This document shows, piece by piece, positions 25,091 to 32,248 of a stretch of 64,000 nucleotides of DNA. The stretch is taken from positions 62,001 through 126,000 of the IMG/VR virus record IMGVR_UViG_3300035188_001379; one strand, given 5' to 3'. Each line of letters starts with the position of its first letter. Within the stretch, counting starts at the first letter, position 1. The notes under the pieces are model-generated. The model was not told the DNA's origin. It made no database searches and saw only the letters and a list, made by a program, of their open reading frames with translations. A program made the translations under genes and the position numbers. The stretch is from a virus.

Positions 25091-26116
25091 ATGGCAATCA
25101 TCAAACCATCTCTTAAATTCGCCGGGTCTGAGCTCAACCTCAACAATACTGCAGTTCCTTATATCAAGGAAGGCGTGCAGCGTGCGCTGTTCAACAAGTC
25201 AAACAACCCTGAGGGTGCATACCTCTACTTTCTTCCTGCCTACAAGACAGACGAAGACGGCAATGGTGTTTGGTACAAGAAAGTCAGTGTGCGCGACAAC
25301 TTCGGCACATCCTACAAAGAAAAGTATTTTGTGCCTAGCCGTGCAGCAGACCCTGCCGAGTATTTCTACAACAATCTGCGTATCATCTATCCTGAAGATG
25401 CTCAGATTCGTGATGTGGAAAACAATGGCAAGAAGTTCAAGCAATATCCTTTCTGTGGGAGGATCACAGATCGTGTGATTTACAATGTTGCTTTTGCCCA
25501 GCATCTAGAGCAGGGAGCTTATGTGCTCGACTTGCCTCTTCGTAATGGTGCGGATATTCTGATGAACTGGCTGGAAGGTCGTGATTTGTCAGGCCGTCAG
25601 CGTCTTCCTATCAACGATCCTGATAGGTGTTTGCCTGTGTTTGTGAAGCTTAAAGAAAACAGTGCAAATCCCTGGATGCTTCAGGTGGACACAAGCGAAC
25701 CCGTGGCCTTGCCTGAGCAGCTTGCTGACAGCGATTATCTGTACAACCTTGACGAGGTCCTTGTGACAAAGACCAAGGAAGAAATCATTGCCAAGCTGCG
25801 TGAAATGTACTCTTCAGACGTGTTTGAAGATTGCATGAATGGCTATCCTGGCCTTACAAAGAGTAGCTCACCAGCTCCTGTGGCTGCAGCAGTTCAAAAG
25901 AGTGAGCCTGTGATTGCTCGTCCAGTGATGAACATTCCGAAACCCTCGATGAATGTTGCTAAGCCTGCGGTAGCTGCAGTTCAGAAAGCTGAGATTCCAA
26001 GAGTAAGTATTCCTACCGCAATTCCTGAAAAAGATGCGTACGATATCGGAGCACTGCCTCCTAACCCGATGAAAATGAGCAGAGAAGAAGCCCTTAAATT
26101 TATCAATGAAGCCTAG
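25091..26116 (+). CDS. Single-stranded DNA-binding protein (gp32-like)
   Basis: 341 aa. The core (residues 1-250) has an aromatic-rich OB-like region (YLYFLPAYKTDEDGNGVWYKKV, QYPFCGRITDRVIYNVAFA). A Pro/Ala/Lys linker with imperfect repeats (VMNIPKPSMNVAKP, VAAVQKAE) joins it to a conserved C-terminal peptide. Located directly before the RecA/UvsX-like recombinase, the usual place for phage SSBs. It protects ssDNA and loads partners. The call rests on composition, length and position rather than on a diagnostic motif. Confidence 0.7.
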   Translation: MAIIKPSLKFAGSELNLNNTAVPYIKEGVQRALFNKSNNPEGAYLYFLPAYKTDEDGNGVWYKKVSVRDNFGTSYKEKYFVPSRAADPAEYFYNNLRIIYPEDAQIRDVENNGKKFKQYPFCGRITDRVIYNVAFAQHLEQGAYVLDLPLRNGADILMNWLEGRDLSGRQRLPINDPDRCLPVFVKLKENSANPWMLQVDTSEPVALPEQLADSDYLYNLDEVLVTKTKEEIIAKLREMYSSDVFEDCMNGYPGLTKSSSPAPVAAAVQKSEPVIARPVMNIPKPSMNVAKPAVAAVQKAEIPRVSIPTAIPEKDAYDIGALPPNPMKMSREEALKFINEA

Positions 26117-26121
26117 AAAAT

Positions 26122-27339
26122 ATGGATTTTGAAGGATACATAAACTCAATCAAAAAAAGTTTTGGAAAGACTTTTAAGACAGAAGCTGTAAACCTGGAAT
26201 TAAACACTGTCGACAAGGAGCTTCCTCCTACCGGCATTGTTCTGAACAACCCTTTGATGGAGTATGCATTTGACCGTCGCTTTATGGCGTACGGTCGATG
26301 CTACCTCGTCTACGGGAAGAAAGGTTGCTCTAAAACAACTCTTCTGTTCGACCTAGCCAAGGTGTTTCAAAAAGCTGGTGGAAAGTTCTTCTGGATCGAG
26401 ACCGAGAACGCGCCCGACTTCAGGTATATGGAGTTGCAGGGTGTGGACCCTAAGGGCGTGATATATCACAATCCAAAGAGCATTGAAGAGGCTCTCACAT
26501 TGTGTAAGCTCACGATCGAGAATTACGCTAAATACAGCGACGGTAAAACACCTATTCTTGTTGCATTAGACTCGATTGCTGGCGGTGCTACAGATTACGA
26601 AAGAGACCAGGATGTAATCGGTCAAGCTAAGCCTGGTGAGCATGCCAAACTGATGGCTGCATTCTACAGACACATTATTCCATACCTCGAATGTGAGAAT
26701 ATGGTGTTTGTAGCCACCAATCAGTTGCGTGAGCAGATCGGAGGTATGACAGGATTTGGTGCAGAAAAACCTGAAGCTTTGCTTGGTGGTGAGGCACAAA
26801 GGTTTAACAGCACCTACCAGTTCAAGGTTGCTAGAATCAAAGACAACCTTTCCGAAGATCATATGGGGGTAAAACGCAAAAGTGGCTCTACCCATAGCCT
26901 TGTTGTAAAAAGGAATAAGCTAGGTCGTGAGGGTAACAGTCAAAAGATTGAGTTCGATATCCATATTAAAGGAGGAATAGACTGGTACAGTCCTCTTGTT
27001 AGAAAATTGGGTGAAGAGTACCCCTCTATCATAACCAAGACTGGTGGATGGTATACCTGGGACGTTCCAGGTAGTGAGTTCATAATAAGAGCTGACGGAC
27101 AGGAGACCGTCGGAGTAATAGACTCTAGCAAAAAGTTCAGAGAGTCTGAACTTGGATACATGTTGATGCACAGTCCTGCGGCTCAAGAGACAATCCGTGA
27201 AGCGTTCGCTATCCCTGATATGCCTCCTCCAGAAATAGAGGAAGAAATCCAAAAAACAAATAAAACAAAGCGCAAGCGTAAGAGTGAGCTTGAGCTTGAT
27301 GATCCCCAAGAACAATACACTACAGAAGACAATGAGTAA
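26122..27339 (+). CDS. RecA/UvsX-like recombinase
   Basis: 405 aa. Walker A YGKKGCSKTTL near residue 66, Glu-containing switch FFWIETENAPDF, Walker B PILVALDSIAGG near 150, and ATNQLREQIGG near 195 (the Q-containing L2-proximal region of RecA). Cys replaces the usual Ser/Glu within Walker A. Promotes strand exchange; works with the SSB upstream and the SbcCD-like resection complex. The charged tail (KTKRKRKSELELDD) is typical for binding partners. Stop overlaps the next start (ATGAGTAA). Confidence 0.85.
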   Translation: MDFEGYINSIKKSFGKTFKTEAVNLELNTVDKELPPTGIVLNNPLMEYAFDRRFMAYGRCYLVYGKKGCSKTTLLFDLAKVFQKAGGKFFWIETENAPDFRYMELQGVDPKGVIYHNPKSIEEALTLCKLTIENYAKYSDGKTPILVALDSIAGGATDYERDQDVIGQAKPGEHAKLMAAFYRHIIPYLECENMVFVATNQLREQIGGMTGFGAEKPEALLGGEAQRFNSTYQFKVARIKDNLSEDHMGVKRKSGSTHSLVVKRNKLGREGNSQKIEFDIHIKGGIDWYSPLVRKLGEEYPSIITKTGGWYTWDVPGSEFIIRADGQETVGVIDSSKKFRESELGYMLMHSPAAQETIREAFAIPDMPPPEIEEEIQKTNKTKRKRKSELELDDPQEQYTTEDNE

Positions 27340-27823
27340 CACAGACAATCAACCGCTATACATGTGGGTCATGGATGAGGCCACAGGGGCCGTCACCAAG
27401 ACAGAACTAGCCTCTGACAGAACCTGGACCTGGGTACCCAAACCCAGACCCAGTAAGGCAAAGTGCTCTCCAAAAAACGGAGTCTCGATCCAAGCTATTG
27501 CAGATGCCGGACATAAAGTACGTGTAAGGCATCTTCGGTGGGCCTATTATCTGGGCATTGGAGAAAGAACCCGTAATATGCGTAATACTGGAAAAGATTA
27601 CGCAAACAGGGCTATTGTCGTACCCTCCTCGTTCAGAAGAGATCCTCTCTATCTACTGCTGCCCAAGGGTGGGTATACACACATCACGATTAAAACTAAA
27701 GACAACAACTATGTTTGTCTCAGTAGTGAGTGCGCTATCAATGATCCGTTCTGCTATACTACAGGTGTAGAAAAAGCGCTTGAACGCCTCACCGATGATG
27801 AGCTAAGATATTTAGGAATTTGA
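27332..27823 (+). CDS. Hypothetical protein, 163 aa
   Basis: ATG at 27332 overlaps the recombinase stop. Trp-rich beginning (YMWVMDEATGAV, RTWTWVPK), then basic strands. No family recognised; position suggests a recombination accessory factor, but that is only proximity. Confidence 0.7.
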   Translation: MSNTDNQPLYMWVMDEATGAVTKTELASDRTWTWVPKPRPSKAKCSPKNGVSIQAIADAGHKVRVRHLRWAYYLGIGERTRNMRNTGKDYANRAIVVPSSFRRDPLYLLLPKGGYTHITIKTKDNNYVCLSSECAINDPFCYTTGVEKALERLTDDELRYLGI

Positions 27824-28011
27824 TGAGTACAAATTACCAAGCCACGCTATCAGAGATAGAAAAGTTAATCTCTAAAATGGATCTTCCCACATACAGGAAG
27901 TCTGTGAAACATAATGACGATGCCAGATGGTTGAAAAACAATCTGAAAATTAAGAATGCTTCACACAAAAACTATACAAAAGTTATCGAACTTTTGAGTA
28001 GCGTGGTCTAG
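27820..28011 (+). CDS. Hypothetical protein, 63 aa
   Basis: Small, basic and helical; starts in the previous stop (TTTGATGAG). Ends just before a strong hairpin terminator. No motif. Confidence 0.65.
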   Translation: MMSTNYQATLSEIEKLISKMDLPTYRKSVKHNDDARWLKNNLKIKNASHKNYTKVIELLSSVV

Positions 28012-28022
28012 TAGAGGATTAG

Positions 28023-28060
28023 GCTTGCCACTGAGCGTTTTTCAGTGGCAAGCTTTCTTC
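28023..28060 (+). terminator. Rho-independent terminator
   Basis: Perfect 12-bp stem GCTTGCCACTGA / TCAGTGGCAAGC (28023-28034 with 28042-28053), 7-base loop, followed by TTTCTTC. It ends the SSB-recombinase unit; the resolvase ATG follows at 28061. Confidence 0.8.
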
Positions 28061-28597
28061 ATGATATTCATAGGTTTTGACAATGGAGTTACTAGCAATG
28101 GTATAGGAGTTATACACTCCTCAGGAGAGCATAGGCTGTTCAAGCTACCTATCAAAAAAGAAGCAAGCTACACCAAGGAAGAGAAGTTTATCCACAGGAT
28201 AGATTTCGACGCCTTGGTTGTTTTGTTTAAAGACATACAAAAAAACTTTTATGCTGGAGAAGATGTACTCGTAGGTCTCGAGCGACCTATGGTGAACAGC
28301 AGAAGATTCAATGCTTCTTTAAGTGCAATACGCGCACTAGAAGCTACGTTAATTGCGATAGAGACACTGGGATTCAGTAAGCTCTATATTGATTCAAAAG
28401 AATGGCAGAGTAGCCTTCTGCCAGGTGTAAAGGGCTCTGACGAGCTAAAAAAGGCTAGTTTCGAGCTAGGTAAAAAATTATTTCCTACATTGAACATCAA
28501 AAAAGACGCTGACGGGCTTCTTATCGCCGAGTATCTAAGGCGCAAAGAAGCGGAACAAAAGGAATCACATGCAATTAGACTTTCTGACATGCTATGA
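28061..28597 (+). CDS. RuvC-like Holliday junction resolvase
   Basis: 178 aa; ATG at 28061 lies directly after the terminator. RNase-H-fold acidic residues appear in order: FIGFDNGVTSNGIGVI (first Asp), LVGLERPMV (Glu), and DADGLLIAEYLRR (last Asp pair). SKEWQSSLLPG resembles the helix before the last motif in RuvC proteins. Cleaves four-way junctions before packaging. The product start leaves an almost leaderless gap after the hairpin. Confidence 0.82.
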   Translation: MIFIGFDNGVTSNGIGVIHSSGEHRLFKLPIKKEASYTKEEKFIHRIDFDALVVLFKDIQKNFYAGEDVLVGLERPMVNSRRFNASLSAIRALEATLIAIETLGFSKLYIDSKEWQSSLLPGVKGSDELKKASFELGKKLFPTLNIKKDADGLLIAEYLRRKEAEQKESHAIRLSDML

Positions 28598-29324
28598 AAA
28601 AGACACACTAGATCCTAAAGAGCCTAGTCAACTTGAATTTTTGGGAGAAGATTTAAAGCCGATAAAGCCTCACAGGCTTCCCAAAAATCATCAGGTAGAA
28701 AAGTTCTTTCTAGATCTCAACTACGGTAGCGTTCCAGAGTATAAAGAGTATTGGCGCAGTATTACTCCTGAAAACGATACAGAAGTATTCCAACGATGGC
28801 TATTTGCCTTCATGAGCGTACACACTTCTTGGCAAAGTAATGTGCGTGGCTATGAGGCGATTAAAGATTGGTGGACATGGATTAACAGGTGGGGCGATCT
28901 CCATGCGGCTATAGATAATAGTCGTGTAGGTATGCAAAATAACCGCGTTAGATACATTACAGCGTTTACAGAAAAGTTCTGGAAAAACCCATCGCTATAC
29001 AGAAAAGGTCAAAACGAGTCATGGGTAGAGTTTAGAGATCGTTTAAAGGACATTACACTAGGGTTAGGTCCGGCAAAAACGAGTTTTGCTATAGAATTGT
29101 GCTATCCTAACACAGCTAAAGTAGTCTGCCTAGACACACACATGTTTCAGGCGTATGGCTTGAATCAAACAAAAGATGCTCGCCAGTATGCTGAGCTAGA
29201 ACAGAGATGGATAGATATGTGTAATATGTGGGCTGTCCCGCCATATATTGCTAGATGCCTCTATTGGGACGTGAAGCAAGGCTACTCTTCAAGTAGCTAT
29301 TGGAGTAAAGTATTTGAAAAATAA
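28569..29324 (+). CDS. HhH-GPD DNA glycosylase/AP-lyase-like protein
   Basis: 251 aa. The segment LGLGPAKTSFAIELCYP followed by VVCLDTHMFQAYGL reproduces the helix-hairpin-helix plus GPD layout of Nth/OGG1-type glycosylases: a candidate catalytic Lys in GPAK and the Asp of LDTHM, 19 residues apart (18 in Nth). The iron-sulfur cysteines of Nth are missing. The N-terminal 85 residues are unrelated. Likely excises a damaged or modified base. It overlaps the resolvase by 29 bases. Confidence 0.65.
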   Translation: MQLDFLTCYEKDTLDPKEPSQLEFLGEDLKPIKPHRLPKNHQVEKFFLDLNYGSVPEYKEYWRSITPENDTEVFQRWLFAFMSVHTSWQSNVRGYEAIKDWWTWINRWGDLHAAIDNSRVGMQNNRVRYITAFTEKFWKNPSLYRKGQNESWVEFRDRLKDITLGLGPAKTSFAIELCYPNTAKVVCLDTHMFQAYGLNQTKDARQYAELEQRWIDMCNMWAVPPYIARCLYWDVKQGYSSSSYWSKVFEK

Positions 29325-29337
29325 CAACAACACTATT

Positions 29338-29649
29338 ATGAGCGAAACACAAGAGAATCAAATCAAGAGAGTGCTTGCAGAAATGGTTGCAAGTGGAGAA
29401 GTGAAGACCACGCAAGTAAATGGCGAAACCCACTATTATCTTGCTGAGGATAGCTTGGCCTCGACTCCCACAAATGAACTACAAGAATTGATCGACGACC
29501 AGGAAGTGATCAAAATCTTTAGAGAAGGAGACATAGGCTTTCCTGCTAAATACAGTCCTCCCGCAGACCTGAAAAGCTATAAAGCCTCACTCAGTAAATT
29601 CGACACTAGGAGAAGCGAGTTAATCCGTAGATTTAAGGCTTTACTGTGA
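29338..29649 (+). CDS. Hypothetical protein, 103 aa
   Basis: ATG at 29338. Helical N-terminus (ENQIKRVLAEMVASGEVKTT) of the winged-helix kind seen in small regulators (helix then HYYLAED strand), then a charged tail. The next gene has a similar layout, so both could be small DNA-binding proteins. Confidence 0.6.
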   Translation: MSETQENQIKRVLAEMVASGEVKTTQVNGETHYYLAEDSLASTPTNELQELIDDQEVIKIFREGDIGFPAKYSPPADLKSYKASLSKFDTRRSELIRRFKALL

Positions 29650-29674
29650 TGAAAATTTGTAAAATAATTTTGTC

Positions 29675-29902
29675 ATGGATCAGCCTGACTGGAACGAAGA
29701 ACACGACGCAGAGCATCAGCATCTAGAAATTCAGAAGCTTTTCAAACTCATGGAGGCTAAAGCAAAAAACGCCATGAATTACCTAATACTTGAAGGCTTT
29801 GTAGCTCCTACTAAAACACAAGGAGTCTATGAATATACACCAGAAGGCTTGGTGCTGTTACAGCAACACTACAAAAAACTAAAAGACGAAGGATCAATAT
29901 GA
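29675..29902 (+). CDS. Hypothetical protein, possible winged-helix, 75 aa
   Basis: Helix NAMNYLILEGFVAPT followed by the wing-like strand GVYEYTPEGLVLLQQHY parallels the preceding gene. No confirmed family. Short start context without Shine-Dalgarno. Confidence 0.6.
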   Translation: MDQPDWNEEHDAEHQHLEIQKLFKLMEAKAKNAMNYLILEGFVAPTKTQGVYEYTPEGLVLLQQHYKKLKDEGSI

Positions 29903-30108
29903 GTACATCAGCTAAAGAACTGCGAAATGCAGCATTGCATCTAGCAACAACCCAGTTACAGGCGCGATTCGAGCACCTCGCACAGGCGGTCACTAGCAGT
30001 GGTGATCCTAACGCTTACATTGAATTCGTGCTTGAGTACTATCCTACGACAGAGAATATCATCGCTGAGGCTGAAAAATACACTAAGTTTGTGGATGCTG
30101 TAGAATAG
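29899..30108 (+). CDS. Hypothetical helical protein, 69 aa
   Basis: Two predicted helices (KELRNAALHLATTQLQARF; NIIAEAEKYTKFVD). Last protein gene before the tRNA cluster; four-base overlap with the previous gene. Confidence 0.65.
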   Translation: MSTSAKELRNAALHLATTQLQARFEHLAQAVTSSGDPNAYIEFVLEYYPTTENIIAEAEKYTKFVDAVE

Positions 30109-30120
30109 TTGTTGCTGTGT

Positions 30121-30152
30121 GCCCTGCATGTAGGCTAATCTATATGCAGGGC
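30121..30152 (+). promoter_or_regulatory. Hairpin ahead of the tRNA cluster
   Basis: 9-bp stem GCCCTGCAT / ATGCAGGGC with a 14-base spacer, five bases before tRNA-Thr. There is no T-run, so it may be an RNA-processing or partial termination element rather than a full terminator. Confidence 0.5.
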
Positions 30153-30157
30153 GATAA

Positions 30158-30232
30158 GCCAGCATAGCTCAGCGGTAGAGCACCGGTTTTGTAAACCGTA
30201 GGTCCTCGGTTCGAATCCGAGTGTTGGCTCCA
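30158..30232 (+). tRNA. tRNA-Thr (UGU)
   Basis: Full cloverleaf with encoded CCA: acceptor GCCAGCA/TGTTGGC, D-arm GCTC/GAGC, anticodon loop TTTGTAA (anticodon TGT), T-arm CTCGG/CCGAG. Confidence 0.95.
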
Positions 30233-30236
30233 TTTA

Positions 30237-30311
30237 CGTGACGTAGCCTAGAGGCCAGGCACTTGCCTTGGGAGCAAGATCACGTGAGTTCGATTCTCAC
30301 CGTCACGACCA
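30237..30311 (+). tRNA. tRNA-Pro (UGG)
   Basis: Acceptor CGTGACG/CGTCACG, anticodon stem CTTGC/GCAAG with loop CTTGGGA (anticodon TGG), encoded CCA. Confidence 0.93.
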
Positions 30312-30325
30312 ATTTGCAACAAATA

Positions 30326-30423
30326 AACTCTGTAGTTCAGTGGTAGACCATCGCTCCCTCAAGGTTAAGGGCCAAAAAGCTGGGAATAAAGCGAGTGCCG
30401 TTGGTTCGATTCCAACCAGAGTT
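30326..30423 (+). ncRNA. Aberrant tRNA-like RNA with 34-nt anticodon-position loop
   Basis: Acceptor-like AACTCTG/CAGAGTT, D-arm with one mismatch, anticodon stem TCGCT/AGCGA and T-arm GTTGG-TTCGATT-CCAAC are all in tRNA spacing. The loop between the anticodon-stem strands is 34 nt (30356-30389) instead of 7, begins CCC so it has no U33 in place, and could form CCCT/AGGG inside. CCA is not encoded. The acceptor stem is continued outward by TTGCAACAAA (30314-30323) pairing with TTTGTTGCAA (30425-30434), giving about 18 bp with one bulge. It cannot be an ordinary decoding tRNA as encoded. A pseudo-tRNA, an intron-bearing tRNA or a tRNA mimic are possible. Confidence 0.65.
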
Positions 30424-30518
30424 TTTTGTTGCAACTACAATAAAAAGAAGAGATACTTCATAAAGCTGATCTGCCATGTGTAGACACAGTAAAAGCCTCG
30501 TTATGCGGGGCCTGCTTT

Positions 30519-30529
30519 GTTCTTTAACA
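30519..30529 (+). promoter_or_regulatory. boxA-like element
   Basis: GTTCTTTAACA resembles the bacterial rRNA boxA (GCTCTTTAACA) recognised by NusB-S10; a second copy is at 49895. It lies 9 bases before tRNA-Met and just after a small hairpin (GCCTCG/CGGGGC). Recognition is by similarity only. Confidence 0.45.
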
Positions 30530-30537
30530 TCTTAAAT

Positions 30538-30611
30538 CGCGGGATAGTGAAGTGGTAAAACGACAGTCTCATAAGCTGTAGTCCTAGGTTCGATTCCTAG
30601 TCCCGCAACCA
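30538..30611 (+). tRNA. tRNA with CAU anticodon (Met; C1-A72 mismatch)
   Basis: Acceptor CGCGGGA/TCCCGCA, where the first pair is C1-A72, a hallmark of bacterial initiator tRNA. The anticodon stem ACAGT/GCTGT lacks the three G-C pairs of initiators. Loop CTCATAA, encoded CCA, weak D-arm. Whether it is elongator, initiator-like or Ile2 cannot be decided. Confidence 0.88.
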
Positions 30612-30887
30612 ATTTTTCAGCAACCGCGAACCCTCCGGTAGTAGGTTAACAGGTAATATGGAAAGCTTACTTGATGTAAATCCTGCTGAAAAGCGACACC
30701 TGCCGTACAGTGCGATCACAGTGCGCTTGGCCCGGACGCGGGCGACTGAGTGGTGTGACAGCTGGAGAGACAGCAAAGCTTGCTATGCGATTAATAGTAA
30801 GTTAACCCCTGAGCGACACCTGCGAACTTGCGATGCTGCATTTCAAGGCTAAAGTGGTGTGACACTGGGAGAGACTAGGTAATTTTG
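30612..30887 (+). ncRNA. Possible structured RNA with duplicated motif between tRNA genes
   Basis: The 276-base gap holds two diverged copies of a two-part motif: GCGACACCTGC (30693, 30813) and GTGGTGTGACA followed by GGAGAGAC (30750, 30854). In each copy ACACC can pair with GGTGT, enclosing 50 and 30 bases; the first copy also has the hairpin GCCCG-GACG-CGGGC. A 64-codon frame (30658-30852) crosses the region, but the second motif falls in different frames in the two copies, arguing against coding. No known RNA family recognised. Confidence 0.45.
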
Positions 30888-30961
30888 GCGGGTGTAGCAT
30901 AGTGGTAATGCTCTAGTCTTCCAAACTAGCTATGAGGGTTCGATTCCCTCCATCCGCTCCA
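30888..30961 (+). tRNA. tRNA-Gly (UCC)
   Basis: Acceptor GCGGGTG/CATCCGC, anticodon stem CTAGT/ACTAG, loop CTTCCAA (anticodon TCC), T-arm GAGGG/CCCTC, encoded CCA. Confidence 0.94.
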
Positions 30962-30966
30962 ATCAT

Positions 30967-31053
30967 GTAGGAACGCCGGAGTTGGAGAGCCGGAGTGGAC
31001 TGTAAATCCATTGCCTTCGGGCTGACAGGGTTCGAATCCCTGGTCCTACACCA
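30967..31053 (+). tRNA. tRNA-Tyr (GUA)
   Basis: Class II tRNA with long variable arm (TGCCTTCGGGC), anticodon loop CTGTAAA (GTA), T-arm CAGGG/CCCTG and encoded CCA. One A-G mismatch at the base of the acceptor stem. Confidence 0.92.
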
Positions 31054-31061
31054 CTTCAAGC

Positions 31062-31301
31062 ATGAAACAAAAAAAGAAAAAAAGCGAAGTAACCCTAGCG
31101 CACACAGGAGACAAGTCCGTTGTCTACGATGTAGATATTGACGCTGGTAAATTTTTAGTGATATACTATACAGCTTTAGACGAATGCGAAGTATACTGGA
31201 AAAACGGTACTGTAAGTCTAGCAGCTCACACAGAAGAGTATCGTAAAGCTGTGCAAGCTGTAGACAAGCTATACTCAAAAAATTCTTATGGACATTATTA
31301 A
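31062..31301 (+). CDS. Hypothetical protein inside tRNA cluster, 79 aa
   Basis: Starts MKQKKKKSE; small alpha/beta protein with LVIYYTALDECEVYW in the centre. No family. Encoded nine bases after tRNA-Tyr, overlapping the next gene by 14 bases, so protein and tRNA genes share transcription. Confidence 0.65.
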   Translation: MKQKKKKSEVTLAHTGDKSVVYDVDIDAGKFLVIYYTALDECEVYWKNGTVSLAAHTEEYRKAVQAVDKLYSKNSYGHY

Positions 31302-31587
31302 ACCTGCAAAGCCCATCATTGAAATTAATGAGCCTTCCAGAGTGACTGGAAACATTAGAGTTATTCCAAAACCTGGTAAGTTTTATTATATTGATTATAA
31401 GGATGCTGAAGAACCAGAAGGAAGCTATTTTGGACTAGCTCGCTGTGTGGGTGTCTATGAAAGAAATGTAGAGGGAGAACAAATCTACCCTCCGCTATAT
31501 GAGTTCATGCATACAACAAAAGAAGGAGATCAAACACTGAGTTTGTTTTACGCTTCAGAAGTAGTCATGGAAGCAAAGACCCATTAG
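31288..31587 (+). CDS. Hypothetical protein inside tRNA cluster, 99 aa
   Basis: Strand-rich; RVIPKPGKFYYIDYKD and SYFGLARCVGVYERN. Possibly a small SH3- or OB-like domain, but no family recognised. Five bases before tRNA-Gln. Confidence 0.65.
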   Translation: MDIIKPAKPIIEINEPSRVTGNIRVIPKPGKFYYIDYKDAEEPEGSYFGLARCVGVYERNVEGEQIYPPLYEFMHTTKEGDQTLSLFYASEVVMEAKTH

Positions 31588-31592
31588 ACCAT

Positions 31593-31666
31593 TGGCTCAT
31601 GGTGTAATGGTAACACAGCAGATTTTGAATCTGTTATTCTAGGTTCGAGTCCTGGTGAGCCAACCA
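31593..31666 (+). tRNA. tRNA-Gln (UUG)
   Basis: Acceptor TGGCTCA/TGAGCCA, anticodon stem GCAGA/TCTGT with loop TTTTGAA (TTG), encoded CCA. Confidence 0.94.
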
Positions 31667-31672
31667 TTAACA

Positions 31673-31747
31673 GGGCAGTTAGCTCAGCGGTAGAGCGGCT
31701 CGTTTACACCGAGTTGGTCGGGGGTTCGATTCCCTCACTGCCCACCA
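31673..31747 (+). tRNA. tRNA-Val (UAC)
   Basis: Acceptor GGGCAGT/ACTGCCC, anticodon stem GCTCG/CGAGT, loop TTTACAC (TAC), T-arm GGGGG-type ending CCTC, encoded CCA. Confidence 0.94.
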
Positions 31748-31757
31748 CATTAACCCA

Positions 31758-31783
31758 GCAACCATAACTTGGTTGCTTTTTTT
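31758..31783 (+). terminator. Rho-independent terminator of the tRNA cluster
   Basis: GCAACCA / TGGTTGC stem (7 bp), 5-base loop, then TTTTTTT. Ends transcription of the tRNA cluster. Confidence 0.85.
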
Positions 31784-31791
31784 ATTGCGTT

Positions 31792-32010
31792 ATGGACAAC
31801 ATCGTACAAATTGAACCTGCTGTAGAAGAGTTGATTCAGAATAATATCCAGCTCAGATACACAGTAGAAAAACTCGAGAAAAAACTTGAAGTATTCAAGG
31901 CAATGACTAAAGAATTGCTTGAGTGTTCAGTGGCTAGCTCAGACCCTCTAAAAGAAACCAGGTACATCTGCGCTAGCTGTTTTCTTGAACCAGAACTAAA
32001 AGACATATGA
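31792..32010 (+). CDS. Hypothetical coiled-coil protein, 72 aa
   Basis: Coiled coil (IQLRYTVEKLEKKLEVFKAM) followed by a CxxC (ICASCFLEPE). First gene after the tRNA terminator. Function unknown. Confidence 0.65.
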   Translation: MDNIVQIEPAVEELIQNNIQLRYTVEKLEKKLEVFKAMTKELLECSVASSDPLKETRYICASCFLEPELKDI

Positions 32011-32246
32011 CTGACGAAGAAAAGAAAAAATATATGGAGCAAATTCAAGACGTTCTTCTTGACTTGCAGCTAGAGGGTAAAATTCATATCGAAGAAATCA
32101 CTGAAGAAGCTGGTGATAACGGAGAGCAAATTACTACAATCAGGATTCAGCCAGTGCTGAAAACCCAAGAAGAAGTTGAAGAGTTCTTGCAGAGGGTAAA
32201 GGCTCTTGGTTACATGAGCGATGAAGAGCATAATTCTGAAGAGTAA
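32007..32246 (+). CDS. Hypothetical acidic protein, 79 aa
   Basis: Very acidic and helical, with a central strand pair (GKIHIEEITEE, QITTIRIQPVL). Four-base overlap with the previous gene. No family. Confidence 0.65.
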   Translation: MTDEEKKKYMEQIQDVLLDLQLEGKIHIEEITEEAGDNGEQITTIRIQPVLKTQEEVEEFLQRVKALGYMSDEEHNSEE

Positions 32247-32248
32247 TC

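Noticed and set aside
26920-27348. Minus-strand 142-codon frame opposite the recombinase gene
   Set aside because: Shadow of the RecA-like gene; no neighbours on this strand.
30326-30423. Group I intron in the tRNA-like element
   Set aside because: The insertion is only 27 bases, far too short for a group I intron.
30268-30483. Plus-strand frame through tRNA-Pro and the tRNA-like element
   Set aside because: Spans well-formed RNA genes; open frame by chance.
30658-30852. 64-aa frame across the duplicated RNA-like motif
   Set aside because: The duplicated bases are read in different frames in part, and the composition looks unlike the other proteins. Kept as RNA candidate.
30913-31278. Minus-strand 121-codon frame across tRNA-Gly, tRNA-Tyr and a protein gene
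   Set aside because: Antisense to good tRNA genes and to a coding gene; no start signal.
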